From the NCBI GenBank assembly GCA_000635015.1, contig JFMR01000045.1, positions 124,001 through 188,000 of the forward strand: a stretch of 64,000 nucleotides of DNA. The letters are read 5' to 3'. The notes beneath the pieces were generated by a model. The model had not been told where the DNA came from. It ran no database searches and worked only from the letters and a program-made list of their open reading frames with translations. The position numbers and the translations under genes are program-made. The DNA is from Prochlorococcus sp. scB243_498I20. GTDB lineage: Bacteria; Cyanobacteriota; Cyanobacteriia; PCC-6307; Cyanobiaceae. Positions 19,026 to 29,309 of this stretch are shown here, piece after piece (position 1 is the stretch's first letter; every line of letters starts with the position of its first letter).

Positions 19026-19934
19026 ATGTTAAATATGAAAAAAAATATTCTCTTTTTTAGTTTGTTACTTCTGATTTCTCTTGCTTCAGGATCATGTAAG
19101 AGAATATCAAAAAAAAATGAAACTAAAGAAGTAATACTGGCAAGTTTCACTGTTTTGGCGGATATAATTAGCAATGTCGCTAAAGATGATTTTATTGTTA
19201 GATCAATAACGAAACCTGGAGTTGAAGTTCATGGCTACCAACCAACTCCAAGCGATTTGGTAAATGCCTCTAGTGCTTTTGTTTTTATTGATAATGGATT
19301 TGGATTTGAATTATGGGCTGAAAAATTTGTTTCTAATTTAAAAGTTAAAAGAATTACTGTCGCGGAAGATTTAGATCCTATTTTTATCAGTGAAGATTTT
19401 TATAAAGGGAAACCCAATCCTCACGCCTGGATTTCTCCAAAAAGAGGGATACTATACGTAGATATTCTCGTGGATTCTTTATCAGAATTGAGGCCAACTA
19501 AAAGGACATTATTTGAAGAAAATGGAAAAATTTATAAAGATAAACTATCCAAAATAGATAAAGAATTCTCACTTTTTATTAATAACTTAAATAAAGAAAG
19601 GAGGTATCTAGTAAGTTGTGAAGGTGCTTTTTCATATTTAACAAATGATTATGGATTAGAGGAAGTTTATTTGTGGCCGGTTAATGCTGAGAGTCAAATT
19701 ACTCCTAAAAGAATGGCAAGAACAATCTCACTAGTTAAAGAAAAAAATGTTCCATCTGTATTTTGCGAAAGTACTGTAAGTAACGAATCTCAAATGGTTG
19801 TTGCAAACGAAACTGGAGCTAATTTTGGAGGAAATCTTTTTGTTGATTCATTATCTGATGATAGTGGGCCTGCTAGTTCCTATATAAAAATGCTTGAGCA
19901 TAATTTGGACTTGATTAAAAAAGGACTTTTTTGA
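19026..19934 (+). CDS. Metal ABC transporter substrate-binding lipoprotein, manganese-type
   Basis: A 302-residue cluster A-I (ZnuA/MntC/PsaA) binding protein. The signal ends LLLISLASGSC, a lipobox-like site, so it is probably a membrane-anchored lipoprotein. Four metal ligands can be placed: His in VEVHGYQPTPSD, His in NPHAWISP, Glu in SCEGAFSYLTNDYGLEEV, and Asp in GGNLFVDSLSDDSGP. In zinc-type ZnuA the third ligand is His (as in SHDAF); a Glu there, as in PsaA and cyanobacterial MntC, argues for Mn(II). There is no His-rich loop, which also fits Mn. An internal ATG three codons in (MKKNIL) is an alternative start. The ATPase gene follows after 3 bases. The metal assignment is inference from the ligand set. 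Confidence 0.88.
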   Translation: MLNMKKNILFFSLLLLISLASGSCKRISKKNETKEVILASFTVLADIISNVAKDDFIVRSITKPGVEVHGYQPTPSDLVNASSAFVFIDNGFGFELWAEKFVSNLKVKRITVAEDLDPIFISEDFYKGKPNPHAWISPKRGILYVDILVDSLSELRPTKRTLFEENGKIYKDKLSKIDKEFSLFINNLNKERRYLVSCEGAFSYLTNDYGLEEVYLWPVNAESQITPKRMARTISLVKEKNVPSVFCESTVSNESQMVVANETGANFGGNLFVDSLSDDSGPASSYIKMLEHNLDLIKKGLF

Positions 19935-19937
19935 ATT

Positions 19938-20702
19938 ATGGAAACAATCAATTATCAAAACTATAGGATTGAGGCAGAGAATATTTGCGTAGATTACAAC
20001 GGTAAGGTGGCTTTGTATGATGCCAATTTAAGATTGCAACCAGGCCAGATTTGTGGGTTAGTAGGGATGAACGGGGCTGGTAAAACAACTTTCTTTAATG
20101 CTTTAACTGGCTTTGTAAATATTTCAAAGGGAAAAATCAGAATAAATGGAGAGTCTGTAAGATCCGCTCAAAAAGATCAGACAATTGCTTATGTTCCTCA
20201 AAATGAGGGTATTGATAGTCAATTTCCAATAAGTGTTTGGGATGTAGTGATGATGGGAAGATATGGTTCGATGAATATTTTTAGGTGTCCCAGAGAGTCT
20301 GATGTTCAGGCGGTTAAACATGCTATTGAGAGAGTTGATCTTACTGATCATTTATCTACACCTATTGGAAACTTATCTGGAGGTCAGAGAAAACGAACTT
20401 TTTTAGCTAGAGCAATTGCGCAAAGAGCATCAATACTTCTTCTTGATGAGCCTTTTTCAGGTGTTGATATAAGAACTGAAAAACTTATCTCGGAATTATT
20501 TATTCAATTTAAAAATGAGGGAAAAACCATATTATTATCAACGCACGATATGATTCATGTCCGTGAATTTTGTGATTTGGTTCTTTTAATAAATAAAACT
20601 GTTGTAGCTTATGGCGAGACCTCTGAAGTGTTTACCCCTGAAAATATTACAACTACTTTTGGAGGGATCTCACCGGATTTCTTGTTTGGACCTGAATCCT
20701 AA
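19938..20702 (+). CDS. Metal ABC transporter ATP-binding protein
   Basis: The 254-residue ATPase has all nucleotide-binding motifs: Walker A GMNGAGKTT (about 42-50), Q-loop in IAYVPQNEGID, signature NLSGGQRKR, Walker B ILLLDEPFSG, and the H-loop in LLSTHDMIHV. It resembles MntA/ZnuC ATPases that energise metal import. It lies between the binding protein (3-base gap) and the permease (12-base gap), forming a complete importer. Specificity is set by the binding protein, which looks manganese-type, a metal needed for the photosystem II oxygen-evolving cluster. Confidence 0.93.
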   Translation: METINYQNYRIEAENICVDYNGKVALYDANLRLQPGQICGLVGMNGAGKTTFFNALTGFVNISKGKIRINGESVRSAQKDQTIAYVPQNEGIDSQFPISVWDVVMMGRYGSMNIFRCPRESDVQAVKHAIERVDLTDHLSTPIGNLSGGQRKRTFLARAIAQRASILLLDEPFSGVDIRTEKLISELFIQFKNEGKTILLSTHDMIHVREFCDLVLLINKTVVAYGETSEVFTPENITTTFGGISPDFLFGPES

Positions 20703-20714
20703 ATTTTAAATTAT

Positions 20715-21581
20715 ATGGAGCTCTGTTCTTTTTTAACTTTAGATTCATTCATAACAGATCCTTTGACTCATGACTTTATGAGAAAAGCACTTCTTATGAG
20801 TTCATTAGTTGCAGCTGTTTGTGGTTTTCTATCAAGTTATTTGACTCTTAAAGGATGGGCTTTAATGGGAGATGCAGTGTCACATTCCGTAATGCCTGGT
20901 GTCGTGGTGGCTTATGCATTAGGTCTTCCTTTCTCATTGGGTGCATTTATTTTCGGAGTTGGTTCTGTAGCATTGATAGGGTTTATTAAACAGAAATCCA
21001 GAGTTAAGGAAGATACTGTTATTGGGTTGGTATTTACAGGATTTTTCGCTCTTGGAATTGTATTGGTTTCTAAGATTAAAAGTAATATTGATCTGCACTC
21101 TATTCTTTTTGGTAGTCCATTAGGAATATCACTTTCAGATGTAAAACAAACTATTTTCATTTCTTTATTGGTAGTAATCCTTTTATCAGTTTTTAGAAAA
21201 GATTTAATGCTTTATTGCTTTGATCCTAGGCATGCAAAAACAGTTGGGATTAACGTTTTTTTTCTTCATTATTTACTCCTCACATGTCTATCTTTGGCGG
21301 CTGTTGTGGGTTTGCAGTCTGTTGGAATTATCTTGGTAGTTGCAATGTTGATTACACCAGGGGCTACAGCATATTTACTTACGGATAAGTTTGATAATAT
21401 GACATTAATTTCAGTATTAAGTGCAATTATCTCAAGCCTGATAGGAATCTATGTTAGTTTTTGGTTTGATCTTGAAACAGGTGGATCAATTGTTTTGGCA
21501 CAAACTTTTATATTTTTATTTGCTTTTTTATTCGCCCCAAGATACGGAATATTTAAGTTAAAGAAATTATTTGCTGGATAA
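20715..21581 (+). CDS. Metal ABC transporter permease (ABC-3 family)
   Basis: The 288-residue protein has about 8-9 membrane segments and the ABC-3 permease signatures of ZnuB/MntB: SSYLTLKGWALMGDAVSHSVMPGVVVAYALG, the ATPase-contact region DLMLYCFDPRHAKTVGIN, and VGIILVVAMLITPGATAYLLTDKFDNM. It forms the membrane channel of the importer encoded by the three-gene set starting at 19026. Its stop is two bases before the ATG of the DUF4336 gene, so that gene is almost certainly co-transcribed. Confidence 0.93.
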   Translation: MELCSFLTLDSFITDPLTHDFMRKALLMSSLVAAVCGFLSSYLTLKGWALMGDAVSHSVMPGVVVAYALGLPFSLGAFIFGVGSVALIGFIKQKSRVKEDTVIGLVFTGFFALGIVLVSKIKSNIDLHSILFGSPLGISLSDVKQTIFISLLVVILLSVFRKDLMLYCFDPRHAKTVGINVFFLHYLLLTCLSLAAVVGLQSVGIILVVAMLITPGATAYLLTDKFDNMTLISVLSAIISSLIGIYVSFWFDLETGGSIVLAQTFIFLFAFLFAPRYGIFKLKKLFAG

Positions 21582-21583
21582 AA

Positions 21584-22756
21584 ATGATAGTGGTGGAAGA
21601 AACTTTAAATAAAAAGTGGAATTGGTGGCCATTATTCCCCTTATATCCTTATGGAAAAAAGAAAACAATTTTAAGAGAATTAATTCCTGATCAAATATGG
21701 TCTTTGGAACAAATACAGGGACTATATTATGTTGCGGTTCCTATAAGAATGACGGTAATAAAGGTTGATAATGGACTGATGCTAATAAATCCACTGCCAC
21801 CGACAAAAGAATTAATAAATGAGTTGGCAAAATTAATTGTGATTCACGGCAAAGTAAAAACAATAATTCTACCGAGTGCCTCTGGACTAGAACATAAAAT
21901 CGGACTGCCAGCTCTTTCAAGAATTTTTAAAGATGCAGAAATTTGGCTTTGTCCTGGGCAATGGAGTTTCCCCATAAATCTACCACTAGATTTCTTAGGA
22001 ATTCCATCAAAAAGATCAAGAATAATGTTTGAGGAAGGTATTCCACATGCAAACTTATTTAAATGGTCTTCATTAGGCCCACTAAATTTAGGACTTGGAA
22101 GATATCAGGAGATAAGCTGTTTCCATTATCCTTCGAAAACTCTTCATGTAACAGACGCAATAGTGGGGATAGACTCCACACCACCTGAGATATTTAATTT
22201 TGATCCAACTCCACTTCTTTTTCATGCTAGAGAGAGAGGAGATGAACCTTTGATTGACTCCATAGAACAAAGAAAAAAAGGATGGAAAAGGTTAGTATTA
22301 TTTTCATCTTTTTTGAAACCAGGTAAATTAAATATTCCACCTTTAAAAAAAATATTTAAGTATTCATTCAAAAAAGATCTTAGAAATTTGAGATCTCATT
22401 TCGGTATTTATCCCTTTTTATGGGACGAAGATTGGGAATCCTCTCTTGTTGAAATAATGGGTAAAGATACTCCTAAGATTCAAATTGCACCAGTTTTAAA
22501 GAAATTAATTTTTCCGCGTTCAAAAGAAGTTTTACTTAAATGGTTAGAAAATATCAAGTCTTTTGAAGACATGGAATATTTAATTCCAGCTCATTTTACG
22601 GCCCCTATAAAATTTACGATAGAAGATTGTCAAAAATTAATTAATGAAATTAATTCCCAAAAGTGGGACAAACTTCCTGAGGACAATAAATTTTTGATGG
22701 GTTTATATAAAAAGTTGTTTGAACTAGGAATAATTCCTGAAGAAGTAAATCTTTAA
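21584..22756 (+). CDS. DUF4336 domain protein
   Basis: The 390-residue protein has the DUF4336 pattern: QIQGLYYVAVPIRMTVIKVDNGLMLINPLPPTKELINELAKL, then TIILPSASGLEHKIGLPALSRIFKDAEIWLCPGQWSFP and KTLHVTDAIVGIDSTPPEIFNFDPTPLLFHARERGDEPLID. The fold should resemble metallo-beta-lactamases, but the HxHxDH metal motif is absent from the place where it would be expected. Function unestablished; plants and cyanobacteria share the family. It starts 2 bases after the metal permease stop, closer than random packing, so a link to metal import is possible but unproved. The C-terminal 190 residues, rich in Trp and Lys, have no match I recognise. Confidence 0.8.
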   Translation: MIVVEETLNKKWNWWPLFPLYPYGKKKTILRELIPDQIWSLEQIQGLYYVAVPIRMTVIKVDNGLMLINPLPPTKELINELAKLIVIHGKVKTIILPSASGLEHKIGLPALSRIFKDAEIWLCPGQWSFPINLPLDFLGIPSKRSRIMFEEGIPHANLFKWSSLGPLNLGLGRYQEISCFHYPSKTLHVTDAIVGIDSTPPEIFNFDPTPLLFHARERGDEPLIDSIEQRKKGWKRLVLFSSFLKPGKLNIPPLKKIFKYSFKKDLRNLRSHFGIYPFLWDEDWESSLVEIMGKDTPKIQIAPVLKKLIFPRSKEVLLKWLENIKSFEDMEYLIPAHFTAPIKFTIEDCQKLINEINSQKWDKLPEDNKFLMGLYKKLFELGIIPEEVNL

Positions 22757-22762
22757 AAACTA

Positions 22763-23098
22763 TTATTCTTCAATAGACATGTTTTCATCATTTTTAAGAG
22801 TTTGTTCAAGCTCTTTTCTTTGCTCCATTTGTCTTAAGAAATATCCTGTCATCATTGCAGAAGATAATAAATTAGCGATGTTGTCTTTTGAAGATGTTAT
22901 CTTTACATCAAATTGATCTGAAGGAAGCATTCCAAGAAGACCTTGGACATTATGTCTAATAATTTCTTGAATATCTTCACTAGCTGATTTTGCTACTCTT
23001 TGCAGGACTTCTGGAGATTGTTTTTGTAAATATTGGATTAAATCATTCTCATCGTTTGGATCATTATTTTCAGTGGCAAGAAATTCTGGATTAAACAT
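22763..23098 (-). CDS. DUF760 family protein
   Basis: The 111-residue protein matches DUF760, a family shared by cyanobacteria and chloroplasts: NDLIQYLQKQSPEVLQRVAKSASEDIQEIIRHNVQGLLGMLPSDQFDVKITSSKDNIANLLSSAMMTGYFLRQMEQRKELE. It is helical, soluble and lacks a signal peptide. Some plant members have been linked to protein turnover in the chloroplast, but no function is established for the cyanobacterial form. It ends 6 bases from the DUF4336 stop (convergent) and lies 45 bases downstream of lepB. Confidence 0.85.
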   Translation of the reverse strand: MFNPEFLATENNDPNDENDLIQYLQKQSPEVLQRVAKSASEDIQEIIRHNVQGLLGMLPSDQFDVKITSSKDNIANLLSSAMMTGYFLRQMEQRKELEQTLKNDENMSIEE

Positions 23099-23143
23099 TT
23101 CTACAACTTCAAGTTATAAAAACCTTACAACATCACGTCCCCA

Positions 23144-23728
23144 TTAATCTAAATTATTAAGGGCAGGGAACCGAATAGGTCCAATTTTATTAAAAGGCCA
23201 ATATCTAAAAATTGCTTTGCCAATGACTTTTTCATAGGGTAAAAACCCCCAAATATGTGAGTCCATACTGTTATTTCTATTATCTCCCATCACCCATAAT
23301 GACTTTTCCGGGACAATAAAAGGCCCAACAGAATAATTAATATTTTTGTCAAAAATGTAATTTTTTTGAGCGATATCATTTAAGTAAAGGTTACCATCTC
23401 TTACTTCTACCTTGTCTCCAGGTATTCCAATTACTCTTTTTATTAGTGCAGTATTTGCTTCATAACCAGCATTAATTAATTGTTCCGGGACGTTAAAGAC
23501 AACTATTTTATTTTTTAATTTTGAAAGATTTGATTTGGATGTGATTTTGGGGGTTACTTTCTCGACAAGAATTTTATCTTGTATTTGAAGAGTTGGGAGC
23601 ATTGACCCGGATGGGATCCATCTTGGCTCTATAACTTGCCATCGTATAATTAAAGCTATAGATATCCATATTAAAAGATTCTTTAAATCTTTTAGTATTG
23701 AATTTATTTTTTCTTGAGTTGTAGACAT
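23144..23728 (-). CDS. lepB: Signal peptidase I
   Basis: LepB cleaves signal peptides from proteins exported across the plasma or thylakoid membrane. The 194-residue protein has one N-terminal membrane anchor (LKNLLIWISIALIIRWQVI). The nucleophile Ser lies in IPSGSMLPTLQIQDKILVEK, the general-base Lys in TALIKRVIGIPGDKVEVRDG, and box E in VPEKSLWVMGDNRNNSMDSHIWGFLP. All catalytic parts are intact. It is divergent from menD, with 50 bases between the two starts. Confidence 0.95.
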   Translation of the reverse strand: MSTTQEKINSILKDLKNLLIWISIALIIRWQVIEPRWIPSGSMLPTLQIQDKILVEKVTPKITSKSNLSKLKNKIVVFNVPEQLINAGYEANTALIKRVIGIPGDKVEVRDGNLYLNDIAQKNYIFDKNINYSVGPFIVPEKSLWVMGDNRNNSMDSHIWGFLPYEKVIGKAIFRYWPFNKIGPIRFPALNNLD

Positions 23729-23778
23729 GTTTTATTTAATTCAGTTATAAGGAAAATCCCAAAGCATTTATATAAATT

Positions 23779-25542
23779 ATGACATCATCTATTGAATGCA
23801 AAAATTTTCTTAGAAGTTTACAACTTTTGAATCTTCTCATAAAAATAGGAGTTCAAAATTTAATACTATGTCCAGGTAGTAGATCAGCACCTTTAGCGAT
23901 AGCTGCTGGAGAATTAAGTAAATTAGGACTGGTAAATATTTTCAATTCAATAGATGAGAGATCTGCGGGATTTCACTCTCTTGGTATTTCTGCTGCATCA
24001 GGTAATCTTTCTTTAGTTATTACAACTTCTGGGACGGCCGTAAGTAACTTATTGCCAGCAGCAGTTGAGGCAGATCGATCTTGTAAAGGTATTATATTTC
24101 TTACTGCTGATAGACCTTTAAGATTAAAAGATTGTGGCGCTAATCAAACAGTAAATCAAGAAGATTTTTTGAGTTCAGTTTGCAGAAAGGTTTTAAGTAC
24201 AAATCTAAATGGACTTCATGAAACACAAGAAAATGAAATCTTGAATTTAGTTCGAATTACTGAGAAACAAATATCAACCTTCCCTGGTCCTATTCATTTA
24301 AATATTCCTATTGATAAACCTTTAAATATTTCATTTTTGAATAAAAAAAATGTTTTAGAGGTTTTTGAGAGAATTTATTTAAAGAAAAAATATATATTTC
24401 AGGAAGTTGAAATAAAGTCTGATAAAAACAAATTCTTAGAGATTTCAAAAAGTTTAAATTTAGATGAATCCGGCATTATTTTGGTAGGTCCCTATCAAGG
24501 TTCCATAAATGATTTAACTTCTTTCAATAAATCTTTAGAACGATTACAAGAAATTACTGGTTGGCCAGTATTTGCTGATCCTGTTTCAGGTGTTTATTCT
24601 GATTTGAGAGGATTAGTTGTGAATTGGGAATTAGTCCTAAGAAAAAATAAAAATTCAATAAATTGTCATCAACTTTTGAGGCTTGGCCCTATGTCATCCT
24701 CAAATGATTTAGAAAAGTTTTTAATAAACTTCGAAGGGATACAAATTCTTATAAAAGAAAAAAACTATAGAAAATTGGACCCTATAAAAAAATCATTTGA
24801 ATATGATTTTGGGCTATTAAATTTTACTACCCTATTGTTAGAGGAATTATCAATTAACGAAAAAAACAAAAAGTCTCTTACTCCTATGGCTCTAGATCTA
24901 ATAGAGCAAGGAGAGCAGATTAAAGATATTTTAAAAGAGAAAATTATTCAAGATAATCAGATTACTGAGTATATGTTGGCAAATCTTGTCCCAAAACTTT
25001 GGCCAGCTGAAAATCCTATAATGCTTTCCGCAAGCAGTCCGATTAGAGATTGGCTTACATTTTCCGAGAATTGCACTTTAACAAGAAATTGTTTCAGCTT
25101 TAGGGGAGCTTCTGGCATAGACGGTACTTTATCTCTTGCACTTGGTATTTCTAGAATTAAAAATCCTCTGCTTCTTGTTACTGGAGATTTGGCTTTTATT
25201 CATGATATAAACGGTTGGTTGATTGAAAATTCAATCGATATGAATTTAACAATTCTTCTGATAAACAATAATGGTGGAAATATATTTAACCGTATTTATA
25301 AAAAAAATTTAAAAGAAGATGAATTAAAAAAACTTTTTCTTATGCCAAAAGAAATAAACTGGCCAAAACTCGCAGAGGGTTATCAAGTAAACTTTAAAAG
25401 TGTGGCAAATTTTAAAAAATTACGAGAGGCATTCGATTGGAGCATTTCTATCCAGAAATCTGTAATAATTAAAGTTGATATTGATCCAGAAAATGAAATT
25501 TTTGAAAAAAATGCCCTGCTAGAAAAAATAATTGGCAGTTAA
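23779..25542 (+). CDS. menD: SEPHCHC synthase (phylloquinone pathway)
   Basis: MenD is a thiamine-diphosphate enzyme joining isochorismate and 2-oxoglutarate, the first committed step to phylloquinone, the photosystem I quinone. The 587 residues have the three-domain ThDP fold. The N-terminal domain carries [19 protein letters not shown] and the catalytic Glu in [39 protein letters not shown] and [20 protein letters not shown] follow. The C-terminal cofactor domain has [17 protein letters not shown] and [12 protein letters not shown]. Start is an ATG 50 bases from the divergent lepB start. menB follows after 35 bases, a logical pathway pairing. Confidence 0.96.
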   Translation: MTSSIECKNFLRSLQLLNLLIKIGVQNLILCPGSRSAPLAIAAGELSKLGLVNIFNSIDERSAGFHSLGISAASGNLSLVITTSGTAVSNLLPAAVEADRSCKGIIFLTADRPLRLKDCGANQTVNQEDFLSSVCRKVLSTNLNGLHETQENEILNLVRITEKQISTFPGPIHLNIPIDKPLNISFLNKKNVLEVFERIYLKKKYIFQEVEIKSDKNKFLEISKSLNLDESGIILVGPYQGSINDLTSFNKSLERLQEITGWPVFADPVSGVYSDLRGLVVNWELVLRKNKNSINCHQLLRLGPMSSSNDLEKFLINFEGIQILIKEKNYRKLDPIKKSFEYDFGLLNFTTLLLEELSINEKNKKSLTPMALDLIEQGEQIKDILKEKIIQDNQITEYMLANLVPKLWPAENPIMLSASSPIRDWLTFSENCTLTRNCFSFRGASGIDGTLSLALGISRIKNPLLLVTGDLAFIHDINGWLIENSIDMNLTILLINNNGGNIFNRIYKKNLKEDELKKLFLMPKEINWPKLAEGYQVNFKSVANFKKLREAFDWSISIQKSVIIKVDIDPENEIFEKNALLEKIIGS

Positions 25543-25577
25543 ATTTATCATTTTCTATCATTGAATAATTAGGTTTC

Positions 25578-26435
25578 ATGCAAGTATTACCTGGTAAAAC
25601 AACTTTAAATTGGTCAGAATACAAATCTTATGAGGATATATTGTTTCACAAATCAGATGAGGGAATCGCGAGAATTGCAATTAATCGACCTGAGAAAAGA
25701 AATGCATTCAGGCCGCAAACTGTAGATGAACTCATTAACGCATTTAATATCGTAAGAAATGATGAAACTATTGGTGTAGTTCTGTTTACAGGTGCGGGAC
25801 CTGATAAGAAAGGTATTTATTCTTTTTGCTCTGGAGGTGATCAGAGTGTAAGAGGTGAAAATGGTTATAAAAATGATAAAGGTAAGCAGAGATTAAATGT
25901 ACTTGAACTTCAAAGATTAATAAGAAGTTTGCCTAAAGTGGTTATTGCCTTAGTTCCTGGCTTCGCAATTGGAGGAGGTCAGGTACTTCATTTAATTTGT
26001 GATCTTAGTATCGCCTCTGAAAATGCAATATTTGGTCAAACAGGTCCAAGAGTTGGTAGTTTTGATGCGGGTTTTGGATCTAGTTATTTAGCAAGACTTG
26101 TTGGTCAAAGAAAAGCAAAAGAAATTTGGTTTTTATGTAGAAAATATAATTCCAAGGAAGCTCTTAAGATGGGGTTGATAAATGCAATTACAAAGATTGA
26201 AGAATTAGAAGCTGAGGGTGTAATCTGGGCAAGAGAGATTTTACGAAATAGTCCAACTGCTATTCGTATTCTTAAAGCTTCATTCAATGCAGAGAATGAT
26301 GGGATTGCGGGTATTCAAGAATTATCTGGATACACAACTCAATTATTTTATTCTACTGAAGAAGCGCAAGAAGGTAGAGATGCCTTTCTTGAAAAACGTC
26401 CACCAGACTTTTCTGACTATAAGTGGACACCTTAG
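25578..26435 (+). CDS. menB: 1,4-dihydroxy-2-naphthoyl-CoA synthase
   Basis: MenB closes the naphthoquinone ring of phylloquinone from succinylbenzoyl-CoA. The 285-residue crotonase-fold protein carries [25 protein letters not shown], the oxyanion-hole loop [81 protein letters not shown], and the C-terminal [19 protein letters not shown]. These are diagnostic for MenB rather than other crotonases; the bicarbonate-dependent Gly-rich loop is present. It lies downstream of menD in the same direction, with a 35-base gap. Confidence 0.97.
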   Translation: MQVLPGKTTLNWSEYKSYEDILFHKSDEGIARIAINRPEKRNAFRPQTVDELINAFNIVRNDETIGVVLFTGAGPDKKGIYSFCSGGDQSVRGENGYKNDKGKQRLNVLELQRLIRSLPKVVIALVPGFAIGGGQVLHLICDLSIASENAIFGQTGPRVGSFDAGFGSSYLARLVGQRKAKEIWFLCRKYNSKEALKMGLINAITKIEELEAEGVIWAREILRNSPTAIRILKASFNAENDGIAGIQELSGYTTQLFYSTEEAQEGRDAFLEKRPPDFSDYKWTP

Positions 26436-26469
26436 TTTATTTTTCAAAAGAACTTTTAAATAATTATCA

Positions 26470-27927
26470 ATGAGAATTCTTCTTGCCGCTGCTGAATGTG
26501 CTCCAATGATCAAAGTTGGAGGTATGGGAGATGTTGTTGGTTCGTTACCACCATCTTTGATAAAACTTGGTCACGATGTAAGGGTAATAATTCCAGGATA
26601 TGGAAAATTGTGGAGTCTCTTAGAGGTATCAAATGAACCAGTCTTTAGAGCAAATACAATGGGCACTGATTTCTCAGTATATGAAGCAAAACATCCCATT
26701 CATAATTATGTGATTTATCTAGTTGGTCATCCAACATTTGACTCTGACCAAATATACGGAGGCGAAAATGAGGACTGGCGCTTTACATTTTTTGCTAGTG
26801 CCACTGCAGAATTTGCCTGGAATTGTTGGAAACCTCAAGTTCTCCATTGTCATGATTGGCACACTGGAATGATCCCTGTTTGGATGCATCAGGACCCAGA
26901 AATTAGTACTGTCTTCACAATTCATAATTTAAAATACCAAGGCCCTTGGAGATGGAAACTTGAAAAAATGACTTGGTGTCCCTGGTATATGCATGGAGAC
27001 CATACAATGGCTGCGGCAATGTTGTACGCAGATAGGGTCAATGCTGTTTCTCCGACTTATGCAGATGAAATTAAAACCCACGAATACGGGGAAAGCCTTG
27101 AAGGATTACTTAATTACATTTCAGGTAAATTAAGGGGAATTCTTAATGGCATAGATCTTGATGAATGGAATCCAGCTAAAGATCCAGTTTTACCTGCAAA
27201 ATTTAGTATTAAGAATTTAGAAAATAGGCTTGAAAATAAAAAAATTCTGCAGAGAGAAATGGGACTTAAAGTTAATCCTAAAAAATATCTTTTAGGTATG
27301 GTCAGTAGGTTAGTTGATCAGAAAGGGGTTGACTTACTTCTACAAGTTTCAAGAAGACTTTTAGCATATACAGATTCGCAAATAGTTGTTTTAGGGACTG
27401 GAGATAGATATTTAGAGTCAGGATTATGGCAACTTGCATTAGATTACCCAGGAAGATTTTCTGTATTTCTTACTTATGATGATTCTTTATCAAGACTTAT
27501 ATATGGTGGATCTGATGCATTTTTAATGCCAAGTAGATTTGAACCTTGTGGTATTAGTCAATTACTTGCTATGAGGTATGGTTCTATTCCTATAGTAAGG
27601 CGAGTAGGAGGTCTAGTTGACACAGTTTTACCTCATGATCCAGAAAATAATAGTGGCACAGGTTTTTGCTTCGATCGCTTTGAACCTATAGATTTCTATA
27701 CATCTTTAGTAAGGTCTTGGGAAGCTTTTAGGCATAAAGATAGTTGGGAATTATTGCAAAAAAGAGCAATGAGCCAAGAGTTTAGTTGGCAAAGATCCGC
27801 ACTCGAATACGAAATTATGTACAAAGATGTATGTGGAATAAAAGAACCATCTCCAGATTTGGCTGAAGTTGAAAAGTTCTCTTACGGACAATCCGCTGAT
27901 CCATCTTTAAAAAAAAGTATGACTTAA
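26470..27927 (+). CDS. glgA: Glycogen synthase (ADP-glucose)
   Basis: GlgA extends alpha-1,4-glucan from ADP-glucose for carbon storage. The 485-residue GT5 protein carries the ADP-glucose-binding [16 protein letters not shown] near the N-terminus, [29 protein letters not shown], and the GT-B C-domain signatures [16 protein letters not shown] and [36 protein letters not shown] with the catalytic Glu. Length is normal for cyanobacterial GlgA, with about 25 extra residues after the core ([20 protein letters not shown]). murF starts 7 bases later, so the two are probably co-transcribed. Confidence 0.97.
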   Translation: MRILLAAAECAPMIKVGGMGDVVGSLPPSLIKLGHDVRVIIPGYGKLWSLLEVSNEPVFRANTMGTDFSVYEAKHPIHNYVIYLVGHPTFDSDQIYGGENEDWRFTFFASATAEFAWNCWKPQVLHCHDWHTGMIPVWMHQDPEISTVFTIHNLKYQGPWRWKLEKMTWCPWYMHGDHTMAAAMLYADRVNAVSPTYADEIKTHEYGESLEGLLNYISGKLRGILNGIDLDEWNPAKDPVLPAKFSIKNLENRLENKKILQREMGLKVNPKKYLLGMVSRLVDQKGVDLLLQVSRRLLAYTDSQIVVLGTGDRYLESGLWQLALDYPGRFSVFLTYDDSLSRLIYGGSDAFLMPSRFEPCGISQLLAMRYGSIPIVRRVGGLVDTVLPHDPENNSGTGFCFDRFEPIDFYTSLVRSWEAFRHKDSWELLQKRAMSQEFSWQRSALEYEIMYKDVCGIKEPSPDLAEVEKFSYGQSADPSLKKSMT

Positions 27928-27934
27928 TTTTTTA

Positions 27935-29308
27935 ATGGAATTCTCTTTATCAGAATTAAACGATGTTTTGGGGGATATTAGAAATCTAAGGGAGGGAAAA
28001 AGAGATTTTTTAAATTTTAAAAATATAAGTATTGATAGTAGAACTTTATTAAAAAATGATCTTTTTATAGCTATCAAGGGTAAAAATTTTGATGGACATA
28101 GTTTTCTTCCAGAGGCTTTAAATAAAGGAGTTAAAGCAGTAGTTATAAAAGAAGGCATGCAGAGATTACTTCCTAGTAATTTTCCTTATTGGGTTGTAAA
28201 TGACACAACAGAGGCATTTCAAAAATTAGCATTGCTAAAAAGAAAAAAATTAAATATTCCTATTGTCGCAATAACTGGTTCAGTGGGTAAAACAACAACA
28301 AAAGAAATGATTGGTGGAGTTTTAAATAAACTTGGAAAAATTAAATTATCTCATGCAAATTTTAATAATGAGATTGGAGTTGGTCTTACTATTTTTGCTA
28401 CAGATATAGAGGATAAAGTTTTAGTTCTTGAGATGGGGATGAGAGGTCTTGGACAGATTGAGAATTTATCTAAATATAGTGAACCTGATATTGCAGTTAT
28501 TACTAACATTGGCACAGCTCATATTGGATTGTTAGGCTCGAAAAAGAATATTACTTATGCAAAGTGTGAAATTAGTAAATTCTTAAATCCAGAAGGAGTT
28601 GTAATTATTCCTGCAAATGATTCATTCCTAGAAAAAACTTTAAAAGAATTTTGGAAAGGTAGAGTGATAAAAGTAAAGCTATTAAACATAAAAAATCAAA
28701 AGGAGAGTTTTAATAAAGATGATAATTTGCGAGGATTTTATAACCCTTCGAAGAAGACAATTTTAATTGAGGAGAATACCTTTGAAATTTCATTTGAGGG
28801 ATTGCACAATGCTTCGAATTTCTTATTTGCTTATGCAGTTGCTAAAGAGCTGGGAATTGATTTTTCAAGTTTTAATAAATTTGATTTTGTAAGTTTAGGT
28901 GGAAGGAATAAAATTCTTAAATCAGCAAAAACAACAATTTATGATGAATCATATAATGCCTCGCCAGAGTCGGTAAAAGCATGTCTTGAAAACTTGATTG
29001 GAAAACCGAGAAATAAATTTTTCATCTTTGGAAGCATGCAAGAATTGGGAGAAGAATCTGAAAAGTATCATAAAGAAATATTCAACTTAATAAATAATTC
29101 AAACATAGAAAAGTGTTTATTTATTTGTGATAAAAAAAATGAAAAAATTTACTCCAATTATCTAAAAGATAAGAAAAAATTTTTAGTTTTAAATAACATT
29201 AAAGATGTGCCTAATGAGATAAACAAATCCACAAAAAAAGGTGATTCTATTCTTATTAAAGGGAGCAGATGTTGGGAACTTGAAAAAATTATTAAGTTAA
29301 TTAATTAA
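27935..29308 (+). CDS. murF: UDP-MurNAc-tripeptide:D-Ala-D-Ala ligase
   Basis: MurF adds D-Ala-D-Ala to the UDP-MurNAc-tripeptide, the last cytoplasmic step of the peptidoglycan stem. The 457 residues cover the Mur ligase domains. The N-terminal domain has ISIDSRTLLKNDLFIAIKGKNFDGHSFL. The ATP domain has the P-loop ITGSVGKTTTKEMIG and HANFNNEIGVGLTIF, then VLEMGMRGLGQIENLSKYSEPDIAVITNIGTAH. In the C-terminal domain, TTIYDESYNASPESVKACL replaces the more usual DDxYNANP by a conservative DESYNASP. It ends one base from the convergent glmU stop. Confidence 0.95.
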   Translation: MEFSLSELNDVLGDIRNLREGKRDFLNFKNISIDSRTLLKNDLFIAIKGKNFDGHSFLPEALNKGVKAVVIKEGMQRLLPSNFPYWVVNDTTEAFQKLALLKRKKLNIPIVAITGSVGKTTTKEMIGGVLNKLGKIKLSHANFNNEIGVGLTIFATDIEDKVLVLEMGMRGLGQIENLSKYSEPDIAVITNIGTAHIGLLGSKKNITYAKCEISKFLNPEGVVIIPANDSFLEKTLKEFWKGRVIKVKLLNIKNQKESFNKDDNLRGFYNPSKKTILIEENTFEISFEGLHNASNFLFAYAVAKELGIDFSSFNKFDFVSLGGRNKILKSAKTTIYDESYNASPESVKACLENLIGKPRNKFFIFGSMQELGEESEKYHKEIFNLINNSNIEKCLFICDKKNEKIYSNYLKDKKKFLVLNNIKDVPNEINKSTKKGDSILIKGSRCWELEKIIKLIN

Positions 29309-29309
29309 A

